A stretch of DNA of 5,010 nt from Candidatus Roizmanbacteria bacterium RIFCSPHIGHO2_01_FULL_39_8 (GTDB lineage: Bacteria > Patescibacteriota > Microgenomatia > UBA1406 > GWC2-37-13). The position numbers were made by a program, and so were the translations under genes. The DNA is taken from assembly GCA_001789355.1 (NCBI GenBank), contig MFZI01000054.1:1-5010 (forward strand), given 5' to 3'. Within the stretch, counting starts at the first letter, position 1; each line of letters starts with the position of its first letter. The notes under the pieces were generated by a model, which had not been told where the DNA came from, did not search any database, and saw only the letters and a program-made list of their open reading frames with translations. Below, one piece after another: positions 1 through 4,643 of the stretch.

Positions 1-678
1 TCCATGCTTATCACGATCCCTCCTTATGTCCTTTTTCTCTTTGTGATAGGTAATGCTCGTTTATTTGTACCACTCTTACGACGGCCGTCCAAAAGTGTTA
101 ATCTTTTTCATTCTTATCTCTTATCTCTTTTTTATATTCCATTTATTCTTAATTTTATTCTGAAGCCAACGCTCTATGATTCATGGCGACACTTTATGTT
201 TCTCACCATTCCTATTGTTATAATCGCGATGTTTGGTCTTGATTGGATATTTGGCCATTGGAAATTGGTAATTGGAATTTTCATTTTCTTTAATCTATTT
301 TTTGTTGCAAAAAAAATGATTGAGCTTCACCCCTACGAATATCTTTATTACAACTCATTGGTTGGAGGTCTGAAAGGAGCCTACGGTAAATATGAAACTG
401 ACTATTTAGGATTGTCTTATAAAGATGCTGTGCTCTGGTTTAATAAAAATGTAAATGACTCAAAAAAACAGTACATGATTTTTGTCGAAGGTGATCCTCT
501 TTCTTCCACCACCTATTTCAAACCCAACATGGTACTGACGACTGATCCACTGAATGCCGATTACATCTTTACGTTTACCCGTTGGAACTTTCATGAAAGA
601 CACCCAGGAAAAACCATTTATTCGTTTCGAAAAGAAGAAATCCCTCTTATTTTTGTAAAGGAGGTTCAAAACGACTAA
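1..678 (+). CDS. C-terminal part of a polytopic membrane glycosyltransferase (GT39/PMT-like), 5' end outside window
   Basis: The reading frame is open to the left edge, so the ATG at position 4 is probably an internal Met and only the C-terminal ~225 residues are seen. Counting from that Met, hydrophobic segments lie at about 1-17, 36-54, 63-81 and 86-102, followed by a soluble tail of about 120 residues. A Y-D-x-W-R-H motif at 58-63 just before a membrane segment, and HPYEYLYYN at 109-117 followed by a Gly-rich stretch and an E-T-D-Y-L-G motif, resemble the C-terminal region of large bacterial membrane glycosyltransferases that use polyprenyl-phosphate sugars. Members of that group are usually 450-600 residues, so more than half is likely missing. 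By family, it would transfer a sugar from a lipid carrier to an acceptor on the outer face of the membrane; the substrate cannot be told. The catalytic N-terminal loop is not in view. Its TAA stop overlaps the TAG of the convergent collagen-like gene. Confidence 0.72.
   Translation, partial: SMLITIPPYVLFLFVIGNARLFVPLLRRPSKSVNLFHSYLLSLFYIPFILNFILKPTLYDSWRHFMFLTIPIVIIAMFGLDWIFGHWKLVIGIFIFFNLFFVAKKMIELHPYEYLYYNSLVGGLKGAYGKYETDYLGLSYKDAVLWFNKNVNDSKKQYMIFVEGDPLSSTTYFKPNMVLTTDPLNADYIFTFTRWNFHERHPGKTIYSFRKEEIPLIFVKEVQND
240..275 (+). repeat. Degenerate 7-bp NNATTGG repeat inside the membrane glycosyltransferase gene
   Basis: Five near-tandem units read TGATTGG, ATATTTGG (one base longer), CCATTGG, AAATTGG and TAATTGG. 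The last three are in exact 7-bp register. They encode the loop and start of a membrane segment at about residues 80-91 (D-W-I-F-G-H-W-K-L-V-I-G). Since 7 is not a multiple of 3, gain or loss of one unit would shift the frame, whereas three units would add seven residues. The repeat is directly visible; whether it is mobile or unstable is not. Confidence 0.45.
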
Positions 679-1229
679 TTAGTAAGTTTTATGAAGTCCC
701 AACCTCGCGTTTGACCATTGCATATGTATAGCCTATTGTTTTTTGTGTCTATCGAAACTTTGCCTCTTTCTCCATCCTCATCGCAGTCCATAGTCGGAGG
801 TGACCCATTTGACGTTTTTGTAAATTGTAGGTATCCAGAAGGTCCAATTCTCAAATCCGTTGCGTAAAAGTTATTAAGATAAACGTAGTTACCTCCATCG
901 AAAAAGAAAGTTTCACCGTTTGGACCCGCGGGTCCAGTTGGACCTTTTGTACCAGTCGGACCGGTTGTTCCGGTTCCACCAGTTGGACCCGATGATCCCG
1001 TAGCACCTATCGCTCCTGTAGAACCGGTCGGACCTGATGCTCCAGCTCTTCCAGTTGGACCAATTGCACCAGTTCCACCCGTTGGACCAGTAGGCCCACT
1101 TGCTCCCGTTGCCCCTGTTGAACCGGTAGGTCCTGAGGAACCAGGTTCTTGAGCAGTTATACGGATATTAATAAAAAAAAGGAACAATAAAAGTGAGAAA
1201 AAAATGAGTAGAATTCTAAACTTATACAT
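675..1229 (-). CDS. Exported collagen-like protein (Gly-X-Thr-rich triplet repeat) with a two-cysteine C-terminal domain
   Basis: The 184-residue protein starts with a short basic end and a very hydrophobic stretch at 6-20. This is a signal peptide (possible cleavage after I-T-A, residue 26) or a membrane anchor. Residues 30-104 are 25 unbroken Gly-X-Y triplets, mostly GPT, GST, GAT, GAI and GGT, with Thr common at Y. In bacterial collagen-like proteins such as Bacillus BclA, Thr-rich triplets form a triple helix and can be glycosylated; that is family knowledge. A non-repeat domain of about 80 residues follows, with Cys149 and Cys170 flanking G-E-R-G-K-V-x-x-D-T and ending G-W-D-F-I-K-L, perhaps a trimerisation or head domain. 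The frame extends back to a TTG at 1271, but that TTG is the first three bases of a perfect -35 box, so the ATG at 1229 is chosen. No Shine-Dalgarno is visible. Likely a surface fibre or stalk; its role is unknown. Confidence 0.85.
   Translation of the reverse strand: MYKFRILLIFFSLLLFLFFINIRITAQEPGSSGPTGSTGATGASGPTGPTGGTGAIGPTGRAGASGPTGSTGAIGATGSSGPTGGTGTTGPTGTKGPTGPAGPNGETFFFDGGNYVYLNNFYATDLRIGPSGYLQFTKTSNGSPPTMDCDEDGERGKVSIDTKNNRLYICNGQTRGWDFIKLTN
918..1142 (-). repeat. Collagen-like Gly-X-Y coding repeat, 25 triplets (9-bp periodicity)
   Basis: This segment encodes 25 consecutive Gly-X-Y triplets with no interruption. On the plus strand it reads as repeated blocks such as ccagttggacc, ggaccggt and cctgtagaacc, giving a 9-bp period with longer similar blocks (GPTGSTGA occurs twice and GPTGGTG twice). 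It is clearly more G+C rich than the flanking DNA. Such arrays can change length in frame by recombination or slippage, because every unit is a multiple of three. Confidence 0.9.
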
Positions 1230-1242
1230 ATTGTATTCGCTT

Positions 1243-1271
1243 ATGATAATCCTGAAACAATTAAGTGTCAA
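1243..1271 (-). promoter_or_regulatory. Sigma70-type promoter of the collagen-like gene, near-leaderless
   Basis: On the minus strand a perfect TTGACA (1271-1266) is followed after 17 bp by TATCAT (1248-1243, 5 of 6 matches to TATAAT). Placing the start site 7 nt after the -10 box gives about 1236 and a leader of about 7 nt before the ATG at 1229. The promoter sits in the 76-bp gap after the phosphatase gene, so the collagen-like gene can be transcribed alone. Its position rules against the TTG start at 1271. Confidence 0.75.
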
Positions 1272-1305
1272 TAGAATTAAGTGTATATTAAGTAGTCATT
1301 TTCCC

Positions 1306-2037
1306 TTATTTAATTTTAGGTACTCCTTTTAAAAGAATAGTGATATCGTCTTTTTGCTTTTTATTTCTTTTTATTGCTGATGTAAGTTCTTCTATAAAGA
1401 CCTTTGGATTCCTGTTCTTTATATGCGCAGTAAAAGCATTAAGATCTTTGAGTGAAAATACGTCTTCAAATCCGTCCGTAGCGAGAAAGACAGGGATATC
1501 TGCATCTGTCTCGACTACATCAGGCTGGCAGGAAAACAATGGTTTATTTTTATTTTCCTTTCCACCAAAAAATCGAGACACATCACTTCCGTATTGCCGA
1601 GGTTCAAGCGAGTAATCGCCTATTTCTTTCGGTTTAAACCATTTTCGTCCATCCCAAAGATAGGCAAAAACACTCCCGACGGTTACCAAAATTTGCTTGT
1701 TCTTTTTTTGAAAGACAAACGCAGCGACACAGGCAACTCCTTGTTCATAACGCGAAAGAATTTGCAAATCGACAGCTTCTGCAGTTCTTCTCGCGCGAAA
1801 CAAAACTTCAATAGAGCTGTCTTTGACAAATAGAAAGGGGTATAGTCTACTTACTTCTTTGGCGAGCTTTCTCCCTTTTTTGTTGTCCTCATATAAATCT
1901 GGACTATCATAGCCGTCAACCATACTTATTATGACGTCCCAACCATATGTATGAAGTTGAAGACGAACCACGTCTTGATTTCTCTTATAAGGAATCAAGT
2001 TGTAAGCAATATGTAGTTCTTTTAAATGGATTGTCAT
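1306..2037 (-). CDS. Divergent PP2C-family protein serine/threonine phosphatase
   Basis: The 243-residue protein shows PP2C landmarks in order: K-R-N-Q-D at 18-22 (the R-x-x-N-x-D region), V-D-G at 40-42 (metal-binding Asp of the usual D-G-H-G), G-V-A-C-V-A-A at 100-106, L-A-T-D-G at 185-189 (metal-binding Asp188) and D-D-I-T at 230-233 (metal-binding Asp231). The family uses two Mn/Mg ions to remove phosphate from Ser or Thr. The length suits a stand-alone catalytic domain; no signal peptide or membrane segment is seen, so it should be cytosolic. Oddities: D-G-H-G is D-G-Y-D here, and the G-D-S-R-A strand reads G-S-V-F-A (121-125), so that Asp is lost although the three core metal ligands remain. 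It may be active with altered metal binding or may be a regulatory pseudo-enzyme. No partner kinase is in the window. The ATG at 2037 has no clear Shine-Dalgarno. It is divergent from the GT2 gene across 56 bp and codirectional with the collagen-like gene. Confidence 0.82.
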   Translation of the reverse strand: MTIHLKELHIAYNLIPYKRNQDVVRLQLHTYGWDVIISMVDGYDSPDLYEDNKKGRKLAKEVSRLYPFLFVKDSSIEVLFRARRTAEAVDLQILSRYEQGVACVAAFVFQKKNKQILVTVGSVFAYLWDGRKWFKPKEIGDYSLEPRQYGSDVSRFFGGKENKNKPLFSCQPDVVETDADIPVFLATDGFEDVFSLKDLNAFTAHIKNRNPKVFIEELTSAIKRNKKQKDDITILLKGVPKIK

Positions 2038-2050
2038 CAGAGTGTTGTAA

Positions 2051-2080
2051 TTGCAATTTCAGCTACAAGAAGTATATAAT
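2051..2080 (+). promoter_or_regulatory. Sigma70-type promoter of the GT2 gene, near-leaderless
   Basis: TTGCAA (2051-2056, 4 of 6 matches) is followed after 18 bp by a perfect TATAAT (2075-2080). The expected start site is near 2087, 7 nt before the ATG at 2094, and no Shine-Dalgarno could fit between. The promoter lies in the 56-bp divergent gap. A TATACT on the opposite strand (2076-2071) overlaps it and could serve the phosphatase gene, but that copy has no good -35 box. Confidence 0.72.
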
Positions 2081-2093
2081 CTAAAACGATCAT

Positions 2094-3089
2094 ATGAAAG
2101 TACTTTCTATTGTCATACCTACCCACAACAGTCAAAATACAATCACCAACCTACTCATATCGATACACACATCTGAATTTAGACATTTTGGAGATATTGA
2201 GGTTCTAGTCGTTGATGATTATTCGATGGATAAAACAAGAGGTATTGTACGCAAACTAGTTGAAAAGCTTAAGTATAAGCTTATTTTCCTTCCGCTCAAT
2301 AAAAATCTTGGTCCGGCAAAAGCCCGAAATTATGGGGTAAAAAAAGCGAGCGGAAAATATGTCCTTTTTCTCGACTCAGATGTTGTATTGGCTAAATCAA
2401 CCTTACGCTATGCATACCAGTTTGCCAAAGAAGGAAAAGTGAAAGCATTTACGGGAATCTGGCACTTTGAGCAAAAAACCAATAAATTTTTTCCTAATTT
2501 CAAAGCGATGCGCGACTGGGTATATTGGTTTATCGAACGGGAAAAATATGCGCGCTACTATCTTTTTTCCACGCGAATCGCCGGAATCGACCGGAAATTA
2601 TTTCTGAAAATCGGCGGCTTTGACGAAAAGTTTGCCCAACCTACCGTCGAAGATATTGATCTCACCTACCGTATCGAAAAATACGCGAAAATCCGCTTTT
2701 CGCCCGAACTTATGATTAATCACGAATTTGAAGACTTTTGGACTATCGCAATAAAATATTTCAAACGCAGTCGAGATTGGATTTTGCTGTATCAGAAACG
2801 TTTGAAATTCGATCCGGTGGCCACATCAAAAAAAGAAGCATTCAAATGCATTCTTTCCGCTTTTCTTGTTGCATTTTTCATACTTGGATTCTTCCACTGG
2901 ATATTTTTCTATCTTGCGTTGCTGGCATTTATTCAACTTCTGAATCTTGAGTGGTACTTCTGGACCTTTGTCCTGAAGCAAAAAGGCAAGCTCTTTCTTA
3001 TTAAAAGTATTATCTCCTCAATCATCTTCTACCTCATCATTGATCTCGGCTCTGCCTGGGGACTTTTGCTTGCTAAAATAAAAAGATAG
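2094..3089 (+). CDS. Family 2 glycosyltransferase with C-terminal membrane segments
   Basis: The 331-residue protein begins with the GT-A fold signature L-S-I-V-I-P-T-H-N (4-12), then V-L-V-V-D-D-Y-S (37-44, nucleotide binding), N-L-G-P-A-K-A-R-N (71-79) and F-L-D-S-D (92-96), whose D-S-D is the DXD metal and nucleotide-sugar motif. G-G-F-D-E-K-F (174-180) and the E-D-I-D-L-T-Y-R block (186-193, likely catalytic acid region) follow, all intact. Hydrophobic stretches at about 253-283 and 300-326 should anchor it to the inner membrane with the catalytic domain in the cytosol. By family it moves a sugar from a nucleotide donor to a lipid, polysaccharide or protein acceptor; donor and acceptor cannot be told. 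Polyprenyl-phosphate sugar synthases are one alternative with this general build. The ATG lies 14 bp after a TATAAT box, supporting this start with an almost absent leader. It has its own promoter and is convergent with the next gene across 7 bp, so it is probably monocistronic. Confidence 0.88.
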   Translation: MKVLSIVIPTHNSQNTITNLLISIHTSEFRHFGDIEVLVVDDYSMDKTRGIVRKLVEKLKYKLIFLPLNKNLGPAKARNYGVKKASGKYVLFLDSDVVLAKSTLRYAYQFAKEGKVKAFTGIWHFEQKTNKFFPNFKAMRDWVYWFIEREKYARYYLFSTRIAGIDRKLFLKIGGFDEKFAQPTVEDIDLTYRIEKYAKIRFSPELMINHEFEDFWTIAIKYFKRSRDWILLYQKRLKFDPVATSKKEAFKCILSAFLVAFFILGFFHWIFFYLALLAFIQLLNLEWYFWTFVLKQKGKLFLIKSIISSIIFYLIIDLGSAWGLLLAKIKR

Positions 3090-3096
3090 AGGTTCT

Positions 3097-3492
3097 TTAT
3101 TGGACTATAGTTATTTTTTTTATCACAAAAAATTCAGGCGACTTTACATTGACCCAGAAACCATTTGCTTCAACCACTTTACCCTCATTCTTTTCAATAA
3201 TCGAGTTAATTCTATCTGATCCACCGGTAATATGTATATCACCAGTACTTGAAGCCCACACTGCGTAACACAATCTGATTTTGTTTCCTGTATTGATATA
3301 GCAGCTGTTATAAGGCGGAACCGGTCTTAGAATTCGTCCTTTAATTGTTTTCATCGAAACTGATTCTTCGTCAGTTATGTTCATTTCTGCTGAAGCTTGG
3401 CTACTAAGTATATTTTTCCCGAGGAATGATATGCCGAGGACTACAAAGAATACTACGAACACAACGATTGTCTTCCTTAATACATTTTTCAC
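3097..3492 (-). CDS. Small exported protein of unknown function with a signal peptide
   Basis: I do not recognise this 131-residue protein. It has a basic N-terminus (K-N-V-L-R-K), a hydrophobic core at 9-24 and an A-S-A motif at 33-35 that fits signal peptidase I cleavage before Glu36. The mature part is about 96 residues, rich in beta-forming residues, with two cysteines (Cys64 and Cys75) that could form a disulfide outside the cell. The pattern K-G-R-I-L at 51-55, a V-V-E-A-N-G-F-W segment at 106-113 and a final hydrophobic strand suggest a small OB-like or beta-barrel domain, which is a guess from the pattern only. The start is GTG at 3492; it is supported by the Shine-Dalgarno GGGGGTGA six bases upstream, and the nearby ATG at 3485 is out of frame. 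Its own promoter overlaps the end of the upstream LysM-M23 gene, so it may be expressed alone or with it. Confidence 0.78.
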   Translation of the reverse strand: MKNVLRKTIVVFVVFFVVLGISFLGKNILSSQASAEMNITDEESVSMKTIKGRILRPVPPYNSCYINTGNKIRLCYAVWASSTGDIHITGGSDRINSIIEKNEGKVVEANGFWVNVKSPEFFVIKKITIVQ

Positions 3493-3498
3493 GTGTTT

Positions 3499-3506
3499 TC
3501 ACCCCC
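3499..3506 (-). promoter_or_regulatory. Strong Shine-Dalgarno deciding a GTG start
   Basis: The minus strand reads GGGGGTGA, matching the anti-Shine-Dalgarno complement GGAGGTGA at 7 of 8 positions. Six bases separate it from the GTG at 3492. It is the only clear ribosome binding site in the window, which sets this gene apart from its apparently near-leaderless neighbours. Confidence 0.75.
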
Positions 3507-3534
3507 ATTCATAAAGATCATAAATTAAGAGGAA

Positions 3535-3563
3535 AGTATATCTTTTTATTTCAAAAAATTCAA
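3535..3563 (-). promoter_or_regulatory. Sigma70-type promoter of the small exported protein
   Basis: On the minus strand TTGAAT (3563-3558, 4 of 6 matches) is followed after 17 bp by TATACT (3540-3535, 5 of 6). The start site would be near 3528, giving a leader of about 36 nt that carries the Shine-Dalgarno. The -35 box lies inside the last codons of the LysM-M23 gene. Confidence 0.6.
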
Positions 3564-4604
3564 AGGATTAAGAAGAGTTCCGCCGGAGCGGACTTCAAAA
3601 TGGAGATGGGTTCCTGTCGATCTTCCCGTTGATCCCATTACTCCAATTTGTTGCCCTTGCGTCACTACTTGTCCTGGAGTAACTGCAAGCGAGGACATGT
3701 GTCCATAGAGTGTTTCGTAACCGTTTCCGTGATCGACGATGATATGACAACCGTAGCCATATTGGATACAGCCAGCAAATACTACTGTTCCCGTATCCGA
3801 GACGAGAATCGCTGGTGCCGCGGCATTGGCTATATCAACCGCCATGTGATACCACACTGGATACTGCGTTATTCCACCCGAGGTTGGCCAGATAAAATTA
3901 GAGGATCCTTTGACACCTGCCTGAATTTTTGCGACAAACTGCGAGACTGCCGGTGCTTCTTCTTCAATCGTTCCATCAGGAACATAGAGTATCTGACCAG
4001 CAATAAGGGAAAAGGTATCGAGATCAGCAAAGTCGTTAAAAGGGAAGTTTACGATTTTTTGCGCGTCGGTGCGATATTTCTTTGCTATAGTATATACGTT
4101 TTCACCAGAAGCCACTTTATGAACAACTCCGGTGACAGGGGGAATCTTGAGAACCTGTCCTAGCTTAATTGTATCTGACTCCAAGTCGTTTGCCCATTTG
4201 ATCGTATCGACAGAAATATCAAATTTTTTAGCAATTGTCTCGAGTGTGTCCCCTCCTTCAACGGAATAGTTCTCTATCTTATCACGAGGTTTGACTGAGA
4301 TGACAGTAGAGAGCGAACTTTCGTATGGATTGTAGGAAACTATACCAGCCTGATATACTGAATTATTCGTTTGTAAGGAACTAATGAAGGGATTGTTTTC
4401 AGCGAGCGTCGGCCCCCCAACTAGGGCTGCAGTAATGAGTATAAAAAAGGAACCATTGAGAAAATGTGAAGAATATTTCCCTCTTTTCGCAAGTAAAAAA
4501 GCCACTACAATATCCTTTGATGCTTCGAATTTCCTCCCTGAATCTATCAGCCTTGAGGTAAGGTACCCCTTAAAAAAAAGCAAAAAATCTCTTAGGTCCT
4601 GCAT
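3546..4604 (-). CDS. Membrane-anchored LysM-LysM-M23 peptidoglycan endopeptidase
   Basis: The 352-residue protein has a cytosolic N-terminal stretch of about 47 residues, one membrane segment or uncleaved signal anchor at about 48-66, a low-complexity linker, a LysM domain at about 112-156 (Y-S-V-E-G-G-D-T-L-x-x-I-A-K-K-F), a second LysM at about 161-209 (H-K-V-A-S-G-E-N-V-Y-T-I-A-K-K-Y), and an M23 domain at about 251-348. The zinc and catalytic set is complete: His253 and Asp257 (in H-M-A-V-D, where the family usually has H-x-G-x-D), His302 (Y-G-H), and His333/His335 (H-L-H-F-E). LysM binds N-acetylglucosamine-containing glycans and M23 cuts peptide cross-links, so the likely role is cell-wall remodelling or division at the outer face of the membrane. 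Cys279 and Cys286 flank a loop and could form a disulfide. With active residues intact it is probably an enzyme rather than an EnvC/NlpD-type activator. It lies 39 bp after the glutamate dehydrogenase gene but has its own candidate -10. Confidence 0.92.
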   Translation of the reverse strand: MQDLRDFLLFFKGYLTSRLIDSGRKFEASKDIVVAFLLAKRGKYSSHFLNGSFFILITAALVGGPTLAENNPFISSLQTNNSVYQAGIVSYNPYESSLSTVISVKPRDKIENYSVEGGDTLETIAKKFDISVDTIKWANDLESDTIKLGQVLKIPPVTGVVHKVASGENVYTIAKKYRTDAQKIVNFPFNDFADLDTFSLIAGQILYVPDGTIEEEAPAVSQFVAKIQAGVKGSSNFIWPTSGGITQYPVWYHMAVDIANAAAPAILVSDTGTVVFAGCIQYGYGCHIIVDHGNGYETLYGHMSSLAVTPGQVVTQGQQIGVMGSTGRSTGTHLHFEVRSGGTLLNPLNFLK

Positions 4605-4612
4605 ATAAACGT

Positions 4613-4628
4613 AGTATATATTTTAGCA
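4613..4628 (-). promoter_or_regulatory. Candidate extended -10 promoter of the LysM-M23 gene
   Basis: The minus strand reads TGCTAAAAT (4628-4620), an extended -10 (TG-N-TAAAAT), immediately followed by an overlapping TATACT (4618-4613). No good -35 is found at 16-18 bp, as is common for extended -10 promoters. The start would be about 4613 or 4606, leaving a leader of 9 or 2 nt before the ATG at 4604. No Shine-Dalgarno lies at a workable distance (an AGGAG-like string is only on the other strand). Confidence 0.5.
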
Positions 4629-4643
4629 CAAACAGGAGATCTC

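Noticed and set aside
918..1142. Repeat array as a CRISPR or intergenic satellite
   Set aside because: It is in frame throughout, encodes Gly-X-Y, and has no spacer-repeat alternation.
1340..1833. Open frames on the plus strand across the phosphatase gene
   Set aside because: They lie antisense to a protein with clear PP2C motifs, have no recognisable motifs of their own, and look like shadow frames.
2738..2950. A second frame within the GT2 gene
   Set aside because: It overlaps the C-terminal part of GT2 in another frame, with no motif and no start signal.
3087..3125. Terminator between the convergent GT2 and small exported protein genes, with an eight-T run near 3114-3121
   Set aside because: The T run is inside the small exported protein's coding end and is not preceded by a convincing stem; the only pairing found is a weak, bulged A-T stem.
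3648..4163. A 171-codon plus-strand frame inside the LysM-M23 gene
   Set aside because: The opposite strand encodes intact LysM and M23 motifs; the plus-strand protein is Cys/Arg-rich without domain pattern, so it is a shadow.
4634..4643. GAGATCTC palindrome after the glutamate dehydrogenase stop
   Set aside because: It has no loop and no T run after it, so it is neither a terminator nor a supported operator.
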